Assembly (NCBI GenBank): GCA_019745075.1
Contig: JAIETR010000024.1
Coordinates: 1-64,000 of the forward strand
Origin: Qipengyuania sp.
Lineage (GTDB): Bacteria; Pseudomonadota; Alphaproteobacteria; Sphingomonadales; Sphingomonadaceae
DNA length: 64,000 bases
Reading direction: 5' to 3'
Position numbers and translations under genes: made by a program. The notes below the pieces were generated by a model. That model searched no databases. It saw only the letters and a program-made list of their open reading frames with translations, and was not told the origin of the DNA. Shown here piece after piece: positions 1 through 7,268 of the stretch. The stretch's first letter is position 1, and each line of letters opens with the position of its first letter.

Positions 1-2
1 GA

Positions 3-77
3 GCGGGCGTAGCTCAGGGGTAGAGCACAACCTTGCCAAGGTTGGGGTCGAGGGTTCGAATCCCTTCGCCCGCTCCA
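3..77 (+). tRNA. tRNA-Gly (anticodon GCC)
   Basis: The full cloverleaf can be read: acceptor arms GCGGGCG (3-9) and CGCCCGC (67-73), anticodon stem CAACC/GGTTG around the loop TTGCCAA with anticodon GCC at 35-37, and a T arm with the TTCGAAT loop. The discriminator T and an encoded CCA end the gene at 77. It is the likely integration target of the element to its right, because the recombinase gene on the other strand ends inside it. Confidence 0.97.
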
Positions 78-1687
78 ACGTTAAAGTACTCTTTTCCGGA
101 AATCGGCTGACCGGTGGCGAGCGCCATGATCGAGGTCAGCCGTCCGATCACCTCGATCGTAACGCCTTTCTCCTGCTCTGACGGTGACACCTTCACCTGG
201 TCGATCAATGCCCTGAGCTGCGGAATTGCCTCGAGCCGGGCCTCCGGATTCCCTCCCAATGCGATATTGAGCCTGGCGACCTGACGGCGATAATCGGCAA
301 CGATCGCCGGATGCAGCATGACGGCCGGTAATTGCTGCAATTGTGATATCTGCTCGGCGAGCTGATCGCGGTCACTCCGCGCCTTGGCCAGAACATCGCG
401 GATCTCGACGAAATCCTCAGCACCGTTAGCGATCGCCTCCACCAGCCGCTCGATCTTGGCGACGGCGTCGCCGTGGCGCTTCTTCAAACGGTCGCCCTCT
501 CGGCTAAGCTCTCTGGTCCGCTTGGCGAACTCGGCGCGATATTCTTCGACGTAGATTTCGATCAGGTCCTCGTCGAGCATGTAGTGCTGCAATCCGTTGA
601 GGACGCGGGTCTCAAGCCGGTCGGTCGTGATGATGCGATTGTTCGCGCACGCGTGTTTGCCGCCCTCCTTATGCCGTGAGCATCCCCACCGATTGCCGCT
701 GTGGATCACCCAACCGCCGCCGCACAGGCCACAAGCGACCAGCCCCGAGAGGATGTGCTTGGGACGGCGACTCTTGTGCGGCGCGCGGCTCTGGACCCGG
801 CCCAGCACCGACTGCACGCCTTCCCACAGTTCATCATCAACAATCCGCAGGTCGGGCACCTCCTCGACCAGCCACTCGCTTTCGGGATTGGCACGGATGA
901 GGTGCGAACGGGTGCGTGGATCGAGCACCTTCCTGGTTCGATTGAAGACAAGCCGGCCTATATAGAGCCGGTTCTGGAGGATCCCATTCTTGCGCTTACG
1001 ATCGCCGTAGATCGTCGAGGCGCGCCAGAACCTCGGTCCGCTGAGCCGCCCGCCCGGTGATTCGACACCGTCCCGGTTTAGCCGTTCCGCGATGGCGCGA
1101 GGGGACTGCCCGGCCGCAAACTCCTCGAAGATGCGCCGAACGATCTTTCCCTGCTCCTCGTCGACCTCACGCAGGCCCCGGATGAGTTCGCCGCGATCGT
1201 CGAACCGGTTTGCCTTACGATAGCCATAGGCCAGACCTGCGGCCGAGCGCTTCTGCGATATGGTGCCGCGCTGACCACGCTTGATCTTCGCCGCCAGGTC
1301 ACGGCGGAACTGAGCGTCCATCAGCCCGCGGAAGGTAGCGGTGATGTCGGTAACCTCGCCGTCCGAGAGCGTGAAGAGCCGCGCGCCGGCAAAGGTGATT
1401 CGCTCCCGGATCGTAAAAGCGTCGCCCTGATGACGAGCGATCCGATCTGTTGCCTCCGCCACCACCTGATCGATGCCTCCAGCTTCTATACGCGCCAGCA
1501 TCGCGCTCAGTCCGGGGCGGGAGGTCTCATCGATCCCGGCCGCTCCACTGATCGCATAATCGGTGAAAACGTCAGCGACGGGCCAACCTTCGCGTTCGCA
1601 GCGCTCGCGGCACAGGGCGATCTGATCTTCAATCGATCGCGCGTTCTGCAACGCGCTTGAGAATCTCGCATAGATTAATGTGATCAT
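14..1687 (-). CDS. Large serine recombinase (site-specific integrase)
   Basis: This 557-residue protein probably catalyses integration and excision of the element. The N-terminal resolvase domain starts IYARFSS, with the catalytic serine in the usual place, followed by SIEDQ. Next come the recombinase domain (around LAYGYRKANRFDD), a zinc ribbon with CGLCGGGW and a later C-x(n)-C pair (GCSRHKEGGKHAC), and a charged coiled-coil stretch. I chose ATG 1687 because the family starts directly at this motif; an open frame extends upstream to 1804 but looks non-coding, and no strong ribosome site is visible. The last 20 or so residues (GEGIRTLDPNLGK) are antisense tRNA-Gly sequence, so the C-terminus would change on excision. 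Confidence 0.93.
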   Translation of the reverse strand: MITLIYARFSSALQNARSIEDQIALCRERCEREGWPVADVFTDYAISGAAGIDETSRPGLSAMLARIEAGGIDQVVAEATDRIARHQGDAFTIRERITFAGARLFTLSDGEVTDITATFRGLMDAQFRRDLAAKIKRGQRGTISQKRSAAGLAYGYRKANRFDDRGELIRGLREVDEEQGKIVRRIFEEFAAGQSPRAIAERLNRDGVESPGGRLSGPRFWRASTIYGDRKRKNGILQNRLYIGRLVFNRTRKVLDPRTRSHLIRANPESEWLVEEVPDLRIVDDELWEGVQSVLGRVQSRAPHKSRRPKHILSGLVACGLCGGGWVIHSGNRWGCSRHKEGGKHACANNRIITTDRLETRVLNGLQHYMLDEDLIEIYVEEYRAEFAKRTRELSREGDRLKKRHGDAVAKIERLVEAIANGAEDFVEIRDVLAKARSDRDQLAEQISQLQQLPAVMLHPAIVADYRRQVARLNIALGGNPEARLEAIPQLRALIDQVKVSPSEQEKGVTIEVIGRLTSIMALATGQPISGKEYFNVGAGEGIRTLDPNLGKVVLYP

Positions 1688-1756
1688 GTTGGATCCGATA
1701 CGTTGGTGAGGAGTGTCGAATCTCGATACCAAGCGTCCGCATTCACCTCGGGATCG

Positions 1757-1775
1757 GCATGCTCGAAGAGCATGC
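1757..1775. promoter_or_regulatory. Perfect inverted repeat upstream of the recombinase
   Basis: GCATGCTC, three bases (GAA), then GAGCATGC form a perfect 8-bp inverted repeat about 70 bases upstream of the recombinase start codon. It could be an operator for the integrase promoter or a recombination directionality site. Nothing in the sequence decides between these. Confidence 0.4.
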
Positions 1776-2017
1776 TCGCGCCGCTGCGATATCGGCCGCA
1801 GCATTGGCGCGAGCCATAGCTCTCACGAAGTCGGCCAGCGCAACAACAGGCGCGACCAAGCCGTGCGAGCAGTTCGCCTCTGTTGCGATCGCTTCGGGAC
1901 GAGGGTCGTTGGGGAGCGACATCCGCCAACATCTGGCTTGGATGGACGTGTGGTAGCCAAGTCAGTCCCGATATGCGCCCCGAAGAGAATTCGCACGGAT
2001 CACATGGCGTCCTGCCG

Positions 2018-2031
2018 GATACGATCGTATC
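2018..2031. promoter_or_regulatory. Palindromic element GATACGATCGTATC
   Basis: A perfect 14-bp palindrome lies 45 bases before the start of the 279-aa gene. A close copy (GATACGATCGTGTAT) lies at 5580-5594, about 50 bases before the other rightward gene of this block. The shared sequence and spacing suggest a common regulator; the regulator is not known. Confidence 0.45.
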
Positions 2032-2076
2032 AACCATATGCCTTGTCGGTGGCAGGGATAGACGAGTGGAAAGAAC

Positions 2077-2916
2077 ATGCGCGATCTGGTTGACCAGATG
2101 ACGGCGTTGGCCGACCGGCAGTCGTGGACCGTCGAAGGAAGCAATGACGCGTGTCGGATCATGATCGCCGATGCGCGGATTGATCTTGATGCTCGGGCAG
2201 CGAACATCGCCATTGCCTTCGAGAAGCTGGCCGAAGCTATTGAGGCGGCTATTGCAGTCGAGCGAGCGCTTCGGATGATTGAAGCTGCCGGCATGGCATC
2301 CCGATCGATACCGCTGTGGTTGGTGAGCGGATCGACCATTCTTGCCGACTGGTTGCGTTGGGCCGGCACCGGCAATGCGTTGCGCAAGGCGTTGCGTCTG
2401 ACCAATGCCGTCGGTCTGTCGCCGGTCGCGGGCTATCTCGATCGCCGCGCCCGGCGCGAGCTCGGACAGGGCGGCGCCAGGATCAGGGTGCGCGGCGGAA
2501 TGGCCGTGGCCGAACGGATCGAGCTGTCCGACCGTCCGCGCTGCGTCGCGACAATCGGCGAACGGGCGCTGATCCGGATCGAGGATCACCGGCTACCGGA
2601 CACGCTGATCGCCGGACTGCAGCGGGGAGCGGCCAGCAACGCACGGCGCACGCTGGCCGAGGTTGTCAGCCATCCGTTCTTCGTCGCCGCAGACCTGATC
2701 ATCGCCGGCGTCGTTCAGGAGGGAGCAGCGCTGGTGTTCGAGGTCGATCACCACTTGACGCCGCTCGAACCGGTACCCGAGGCCGCCTGGTCGGCGCTGC
2801 CGCCTGATGCCGATCCGGTCTTCCCGTGGCGGGCGACCACCGGCGAGCGGCGCCGGCTGGGCGGGCTGGTCGAGGAAGCGCGCCATCGCGTCGCCGCTAC
2901 GCACGGTCCGCGTTGA
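2077..2916 (+). CDS. Hypothetical protein, 279 aa
   Basis: I do not recognise a family. The frame has the GC-rich third positions of real genes here and an ATG with GGAAAG upstream. The protein is rich in Ala, Arg and Leu. Its N-terminal 100 residues look helical, with a short hydrophobic stretch near residues 78-90 (IPLWLVSGSTILADWL); the rest looks mixed. It has a single HH pair (VDHHL) and no recognisable catalytic motif. Its end overlaps the end of the ThiF-like gene by 20 bases, tail to tail. Its upstream palindrome is shared with the 5645 gene, which suggests co-regulation. It could be a cassette partner standing in for the missing E2 or peptidase, but nothing in the sequence shows that. 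Confidence 0.7.
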   Translation: MRDLVDQMTALADRQSWTVEGSNDACRIMIADARIDLDARAANIAIAFEKLAEAIEAAIAVERALRMIEAAGMASRSIPLWLVSGSTILADWLRWAGTGNALRKALRLTNAVGLSPVAGYLDRRARRELGQGGARIRVRGGMAVAERIELSDRPRCVATIGERALIRIEDHRLPDTLIAGLQRGAASNARRTLAEVVSHPFFVAADLIIAGVVQEGAALVFEVDHHLTPLEPVPEAAWSALPPDADPVFPWRATTGERRRLGGLVEEARHRVAATHGPR

Positions 2917-3646
2917 TGATGGTATTGCCGTCGGTCGAATAGATGGCGTGATATTCGGCGCCGGTATCGAGGTAGAATCCGAGGAGCTGCTTGTACTGGA
3001 TCACCGCCAGCGTGCCGGCGAGCATGTTGAGGTCCGCGACCTGGATGTTGCTGCGATACAGTGCGTCGTCGGCATCGCCGGTCATCGGGATCCGGTCGCG
3101 CTCGTGGACGTGCGCGCGCATCGCCGGCGTGCTGGTGGTGACGCGGATCAGGCCCATCAGCCGTTCGTCGACTAGACTGAGTCCAAGGCCGCAATCGATA
3201 TAGGGCAGGCCACGCGCTTCCAGCGCAGGGACGATGAACGCACGCGCTGCCACGCTGTCGACGCAGACGAACACGAAGTCGGTGTCGTCGAGGAGGCCGA
3301 TCGTCTCATCGGTAAGATGCACCGCATGGGCTTCGATGCCAGTGTGCATCCGGCCGTATACCTTTGCAAAATAGTCGACTTTGGTCAGCCCGGCTTGGAT
3401 GTCCTCGATCGCCATCGCGCCCGGCCAGCGGAACGCATTGTGCTGTTCGGCTGCGTCGCCGTCGATCAGCAGGATTCGGCCGGCGGGTGTCTTGCTGATG
3501 AGATCGAGCACGATCGATCCGGTGCCGCCAAGCCCGATGATCGCGACCGTACCGCCCGCGAGCCGGTCCGACACCGCCTCGATCCCGACGCGAGGCGAGG
3601 CGGTGTCCGGATAGACGAACGGGTCGGGGCGGTTGGTGGCGTCCAC
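2897..3646 (-). CDS. ThiF/E1-like adenylyltransferase of a ubiquitin-like cassette
   Basis: ThiF/MoeB/E1 proteins activate the C-terminus of ubiquitin-like proteins by adenylation. The nucleotide loop GLGGTGS is at residues 38-44, followed by the acidic strand IDGD and the N-x(2)-R positions (HNAFRW, about 69-74) used in ATP binding. At 249 residues it is the bare adenylation domain. Only two cysteines are present (128 and 152, the latter in YIDCGLG), and the paired CxxC zinc site of many E1 proteins is absent. I chose GTG 3646 because it lies just after the preceding gene's stop with GAGGGC upstream; longer starts would run into that gene. It is the last gene of the block after the Ubl gene, so that Ubl is the likely substrate (inference). 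Confidence 0.9.
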   Translation of the reverse strand: MDATNRPDPFVYPDTASPRVGIEAVSDRLAGGTVAIIGLGGTGSIVLDLISKTPAGRILLIDGDAAEQHNAFRWPGAMAIEDIQAGLTKVDYFAKVYGRMHTGIEAHAVHLTDETIGLLDDTDFVFVCVDSVAARAFIVPALEARGLPYIDCGLGLSLVDERLMGLIRVTTSTPAMRAHVHERDRIPMTGDADDALYRSNIQVADLNMLAGTLAVIQYKQLLGFYLDTGAEYHAIYSTDGNTIINADRA

Positions 3647-3656
3647 GGTTCTGCCC

Positions 3657-4031
3657 TCAGCTGGCGAAGGTGGCATTGACGTTGACCAACAGGCCATCAG
3701 CGAGCGGCACGACGTCGCCGGGCGTCAGCAGTCCGGTCAGCCCACTGTCGAGCGCGTGGCGATACGACACCGTCGCCGACCCCGGGGCCTGGCCCTCGCG
3801 GTCGGGATAGGCGATCCGCAGCAGCTGCGCATAGCTGACGGTGCTGCCGCGCAATGCGGTCCAGCGACCATTGACCGAGATCATCGTGCGCCCCGCGGTA
3901 GCGACTGGCTTCGGCGCGGAGCGCTCCGCCTCGCCGACGAGATACACGGCACGGCGACGGGGCGCGACCGCCGGCGGCAGGACGGCCAGCACGAGAGAAG
4001 TGTTGGAGGAGGCGGTGATGGTGGGCAGCAT
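3657..4031 (-). CDS. Ubiquitin-like (beta-grasp) protein, multiubiquitin-type domain
   Basis: This 124-residue protein has a single domain at about residues 50-124. It resembles the short proteins annotated as multiubiquitin-domain in proteobacteria: an opening strand (ISVNGR), a helix (YAQLLRIAYP), then strands around ATVSYRH and the closing LTPGDVVPLADGLLVNVNA. Those families sit beside E1, E2 and JAB genes. The C-terminus is NVNATFAS, without diglycine, so conjugation would need processing or a different chemistry. The first 49 residues are low-complexity and Pro/Arg-rich. The start ATG has AGGAG 8 bases upstream. The gene lies 14 bases after the AAA gene and 10 bases before the E1-like gene, so the three are probably co-transcribed. 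The family assignment rests on pattern memory. Confidence 0.75.
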   Translation of the reverse strand: MLPTITASSNTSLVLAVLPPAVAPRRRAVYLVGEAERSAPKPVATAGRTMISVNGRWTALRGSTVSYAQLLRIAYPDREGQAPGSATVSYRHALDSGLTGLLTPGDVVPLADGLLVNVNATFAS

Positions 4032-4045
4032 GGTCGTTCTCCTGG

Positions 4046-4927
4046 TCAGAAGGGTTCGGGGTCGGAGCGGCGGTCGGTCGGGCGCAGGCATCCGCGCAGC
4101 GCGTCGATCATGTCGGCGTAGAGTGACTTCGCGGATTGATAGGAGTGTCGCGGCAAGTGCTCGCTGATCTGATCCCATGAACAGGTGCCCCTACGCGGAT
4201 CGACGCCGATATCACCCATCGCCTCGAGGCAGATGGAGAGCGCGAGCACGTGATCCGTCCCGCTCGGAATCGTCCGCAGCGCGATCGCATCGGCGTCCGG
4301 CGCGACCCACGAGGGAACGGCGCGCTGAAGGTCGCGCTGCAGTATCCAGGTCACCTCGCCGAGATCGACATCGATCCCCAGCCGGTCCTCGCGCCAGCGG
4401 CGGCAACGCGCCGGATCGACCATCGCCTGGAACCCGGCGAGGACGTCGTCGCCGACGCGGTCGGCACCCAGTACGGTGACGACCGGATTGGCGCAGCGGG
4501 CGGTCGCCATCGCGATGGTGACGGGCGAAGCGCCCATCGCCTCCCCGATCTCGCCAGAAGCTGCAATATTGGCGGCGATGACGGGATCGGTGAGGTTGAG
4601 CACGGCATGCGGTACGCCTGCAACACGCGCCAGCCAGCGCGCCGCATGCGTACGACCCGCTCCGGGCACGCCGCCGAGGATCAGCGAGCCGCCGCCAAAC
4701 CACGGGCGTTCGGCTGCGAGCATCGCGGCGCATCGCCTACGCACCCAAGCGAGGAACTCGGGCTGGTGCTCGTGCATAACCCGGAACGGGATGCCGTCGG
4801 GACCGAGCCGGTCGCCACCGAGCAGCGCGAACGGCTCGCCGAGTTCGAGCGGCAGCGGCTCGTCGTCCGAACCGTGGCCGACGATCATCGCCGGGGTGGC
4901 GGGTTGGAAGGGTGCCAGCATCGCCAT
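4046..4927 (-). CDS. Lon-like AAA protein with degenerate ATPase motifs
   Basis: The 293-residue protein follows the layout of a Lon-type AAA module. GVPGAGRT (86-93) stands at Walker A, with Arg in place of the Lys. PVVTVLGADR (148-157) stands at Walker B, without the DE pair. MVDPARCRRW, the acidic GIDVDLGEVTWI and then LQRD match the Lon segment that normally reads LLDPEQN, DLS and TAN. Motifs that bind and hydrolyse ATP are therefore altered at three places, and the protein may bind nucleotide weakly or act as a scaffold. No protease domain follows. The start overlaps the stop of the upstream gene by one base (TGATG), and the Ubl gene follows 14 bases on. The link to the Ubl/E1 pair is inferred from this packing. 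Confidence 0.75.
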   Translation of the reverse strand: MAMLAPFQPATPAMIVGHGSDDEPLPLELGEPFALLGGDRLGPDGIPFRVMHEHQPEFLAWVRRRCAAMLAAERPWFGGGSLILGGVPGAGRTHAARWLARVAGVPHAVLNLTDPVIAANIAASGEIGEAMGASPVTIAMATARCANPVVTVLGADRVGDDVLAGFQAMVDPARCRRWREDRLGIDVDLGEVTWILQRDLQRAVPSWVAPDADAIALRTIPSGTDHVLALSICLEAMGDIGVDPRRGTCSWDQISEHLPRHSYQSAKSLYADMIDALRGCLRPTDRRSDPEPF

Positions 4928-5568
4928 CAGTCGCCCCGCCACATTCTCAGGGGCCGCATGCCGCCGGCGCCGCGCCCTTCCTTCTTCACGCGCCGCTCGG
5001 TCACGAACATCTCGTTGATCAGCATCCGAGCGAGCGATTCGTCGCCATGCTCGGCGGCGTGGTCGAGGAACTGGAGGAACCGATCCTTCTGCCAGCGCAG
5101 CCAGTCGCACAGGCGGTCGCGTTCGACCGCGCGGTCGTATCTGACCGACCAGTCGGCATCGGAACTGCTTCTGCGCTGCAGCTCGAGCAGATGCCGACCG
5201 TGCTTGCCCTCGCGCGCGTAGAGATTGACGGTGAGGTGATCGCGTGCCCGCCGTGCTTCCGTCTCCCGCTCCTTCTCCCGCCGAGCCGCCGCGGCGGCGA
5301 CGAGCGCATCGGCTATCTCGTCGAGGGCTCTGCCGCCGAACATCATGGTGAGACGCCCCAGAAAGACGATGTCGATCTCACGCTCGCTCACCGCGGTCAG
5401 CAGCGCATCGCACCCCGCATCATCGGTGAAGCGACGGCTCCAGATAGCGACTGGTGCAGCGTTACTGCCGGGCGGCTGGACTTGCAGTTCGAGTACGCGA
5501 CCACCTTGTGTGCGTCCGCACAACCGAAAGGCGCTGTCGGGCGTATCGATGATCATCCTGCTCATCAT
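4927..5568 (-). CDS. Hypothetical protein, 213 aa, in the Ubl/E1 cassette
   Basis: No family is recognised. The sequence has an N-terminal beta-rich half, a stretch rich in Ala, Arg and Glu (about residues 85-110) that is likely helical, and an Arg/Asp-rich C-terminal half ending in basic residues. The gene is translationally coupled to the AAA gene. The start is uncertain: ATG codons at 5568, 5565 and 5556 are all possible and none has a clear ribosome site. The shared GATACGATCGT element lies just upstream of 5568, between this gene and the divergent 5645 gene. Confidence 0.6.
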   Translation of the reverse strand: MMSRMIIDTPDSAFRLCGRTQGGRVLELQVQPPGSNAAPVAIWSRRFTDDAGCDALLTAVSEREIDIVFLGRLTMMFGGRALDEIADALVAAAAARREKERETEARRARDHLTVNLYAREGKHGRHLLELQRRSSSDADWSVRYDRAVERDRLCDWLRWQKDRFLQFLDHAAEHGDESLARMLINEMFVTERRVKKEGRGAGGMRPLRMWRGD

Positions 5569-5579
5569 GACGCAGAACA

Positions 5580-5594
5580 GATACGATCGTGTAT
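5580..5594. promoter_or_regulatory. Second copy of the GATACGATCGT element
   Basis: GATACGATCGTGTAT shares its first 11 bases with the palindrome at 2018-2031. It sits between two divergent genes, about 50 bases before the GTG start of the rightward one and 11 bases upstream of the presumed leftward start. A shared operator is the simplest reading. Confidence 0.45.
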
Positions 5595-5644
5595 GTTCTA
5601 TGTCAATGGTTCGACTTGCTGGATAGCGGGCAACCGGGGATGCA

Positions 5645-6274
5645 GTGTCGATGCCTGCCACGCCCGCTCTTCGCCTGTCGCTTCGCTATGCGCAGGCCGT
5701 CACCGTGCTGATGGCGGCTTGCAGTATCGACCCCGCCGCGCGAACGGCGTTCGAGGCTCGCATCCGCCAGTTGCAACGCCTTGGCCTTCCGCCACGCGAG
5801 GGTGGCCAAGTTGGCGGACCAACGTACGGACTTGCCGAACTGGCAGCGTTCGCCGCTGCGATCCGGTTGATGGCGGCGTTCATGGTGCCTTCGCTCGCCG
5901 CCCGCTACGTGACCGAGCGCTGGTCGACGCTGGCTCCGGCGCTCCTTGCCGGGGCGAAAGAGGTTCTGCCGAAATCCTATGTCGCCAGACGACCGCTCGG
6001 CGACGAGACGGTCATCGTCGTTGCGGCGAGCGCCCTCAACGATCTTGGCCGTCAGGGCCGTCACGACGAACGATACGGTGGCGCGCTGGGCGACGTAGTG
6101 CTGCTGTCCCCGTCGTCGGCCATCGAAGCTGTAGGGAAACTGGATGGTGGCGTCGTAATCGACACCACCACATTCATGCCGTTACTCGTCGCCGGGTTCG
6201 TCGAAACGACGATCGCTACCGAGCAGGACGCTGCGCGCGAACTCGACCTGCTCCGGTTCGCAACCTCCGGCTAG
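5645..6274 (+). CDS. Hypothetical protein, 209 aa
   Basis: No family is recognised. Reading is from GTG 5645 or ATG 5651; the GGGG before the GTG is only a weak ribosome site. The N-terminal half looks helical (residues 15-45 and 60-100), and the stretch GPTYGLAELAAFAAAIRLM recalls the second helix pair of MerR-like DNA-binding domains, but the resemblance is weak. The second half looks like alternating strands and helices. The gene is transcribed against its neighbours and its end overlaps the end of the methylase gene by 4 bases. The shared upstream element would fit a small regulator acting on itself and on the 2077 gene; this is speculation. Confidence 0.6.
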   Translation: MSMPATPALRLSLRYAQAVTVLMAACSIDPAARTAFEARIRQLQRLGLPPREGGQVGGPTYGLAELAAFAAAIRLMAAFMVPSLAARYVTERWSTLAPALLAGAKEVLPKSYVARRPLGDETVIVVAASALNDLGRQGRHDERYGGALGDVVLLSPSSAIEAVGKLDGGVVIDTTTFMPLLVAGFVETTIATEQDAARELDLLRFATSG

Positions 6275-6900
6275 CGTCCGGGCGCGCAGACGACGCTCGC
6301 CTGTGACGAAGCGGTGCACGACATAACCGGATATTCCGTGACGACACACCTTGCGCCGAGCGGCAGTCGTCCGGCGAAATCGGCGGACGAGCGGTTCGGC
6401 ACCCACCACGAACCCCGGACCCTTTCCGCGAAACGCCGCTTCTGTGCGGGCGTCGCGCCGAACATCACCACCATAGCGCTGACCATGGTCGCCTCGGACT
6501 TGCCGTTTTCCCTGAAGAAGTGGGGGCGGCCTTCGATGAAATACACGTCGGCATCTTTCGACAGGACGTGATGGAAGAGCCTGGTGTCGGTCTTCGCGGG
6601 CACGAGGCATATAGCTGTAACGACGTTACCGCAGAGCCACTGATCATGCGCGCGTTCGATCCAGCGTTTCTGGTTCGACCACGGCGGGTTGACGAACGCC
6701 ACGTTGCCCGACCAATCGTCGCGGAGACCATCATCCCCCCGGCGTACATCGAGATACGCGAGCGGGCGTACTGCGCTCGCCCGATGCCAGCACGGATCGA
6801 AGCCGATCCTGCCGAAGCTCTGTTCGATCGCCTTGATGAAGGTGGGCGACGTGAAGCGATTGTCGCTTTCCTTGAGTTCCACCCCAGGACCAGTCGTCAT
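6271..6900 (-). CDS. Phage-type DNA N6-adenine methyltransferase (Dam-like)
   Basis: This 209-residue protein has the features of the short phage-type adenine methylases that transfer methyl groups from S-adenosylmethionine to adenine in DNA. FVNPPWSNQ at residues about 70-78 is the catalytic (D/N)PPW motif. The N-terminal RFTSPTFIKAIEQSFG and FDPCWH match the segment where the family reads WxTPxxLF and FDxCA. The start ATG has AGGAGG 9 bases upstream. No cognate endonuclease is nearby, so an orphan methylase that protects or marks the element is more likely than a restriction system. Confidence 0.85.
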   Translation of the reverse strand: MTTGPGVELKESDNRFTSPTFIKAIEQSFGRIGFDPCWHRASAVRPLAYLDVRRGDDGLRDDWSGNVAFVNPPWSNQKRWIERAHDQWLCGNVVTAICLVPAKTDTRLFHHVLSKDADVYFIEGRPHFFRENGKSEATMVSAMVVMFGATPAQKRRFAERVRGSWWVPNRSSADFAGRLPLGARCVVTEYPVMSCTASSQASVVCAPGR

Positions 6901-6942
6901 GTAGAAATCCTCCTCATTTGAACGTTGTATCGGTGAGACTGA

Positions 6943-7245
6943 TCAGCGCATGCCGGCTGCGTCGCGCGCTCTCGCCTCGGCATCGGCGATCAGCCGCTCG
7001 CGCGCATCGCAGGCCATGACCGGGGCATCGTTCGACACCCATGAGATGACACCGCGCTCCTTGCAGTAGCAGCGCAGTTCTTTGGCGGTGAGATACCAGT
7101 CCTTGGCCGGGCAGGTTGCGCAGGCGGGCTCGGCGTCGGGATAGATGTCCTTGGGCAGCTGGGCGAGCACATTGCTGTCGTCCTCGCCCATCAGTCGCTT
7201 GACCGATCCGAACCAAACCGGTGCCTGTTCGGTGAGTGCCATCAT
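6943..7245 (-). CDS. Small hypothetical protein with a cysteine cluster
   Basis: The 100-residue protein is not recognised. It holds a cysteine cluster, CATC about residue 43 and CYC about 59, with a further Cys near 79, which could bind a metal. The residues between (AKDWYLTAKELRCYCKERG) suggest a small compact domain. ATG 7245 is preferred over ATG 7251 because AGGAG lies 7 bases before it. It lies between the ParB-like gene and the methylase gene on the same strand, probably in one transcript. Confidence 0.6.
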   Translation of the reverse strand: MMALTEQAPVWFGSVKRLMGEDDSNVLAQLPKDIYPDAEPACATCPAKDWYLTAKELRCYCKERGVISWVSNDAPVMACDARERLIADAEARARDAAGMR

Positions 7246-7268
7246 GTTCATACTCCTCTCGGTTGATA

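Larger units (their letters stand above)
1688..2076. promoter_or_regulatory. Divergent intergenic region between recombinase and the 279-aa gene
   Basis: These 389 bases carry no convincing gene; the open frames crossing them have non-coding composition. The region must hold the promoters of two divergent genes. It contains a perfect inverted repeat near the recombinase side and a 14-bp palindrome near the other gene, both listed separately. Confidence 0.5.

Noticed and set aside
1684..2589. Long open frame on the - strand (301 codons) opposite the 279-aa gene
   Set aside because: Its composition is Pro/Gln/Arg-rich without codon bias; the + strand frame has GC-rich third positions and a ribosome site.
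2897..3646. Assigning the ThiF-like gene to thiamine or molybdopterin synthesis
   Set aside because: No ThiS, MoaD or other cofactor genes are nearby; the ubiquitin-like gene lies immediately upstream.
6271..6900. A restriction-modification system
   Set aside because: Only the phage-type methylase is present; no endonuclease or specificity gene is seen.
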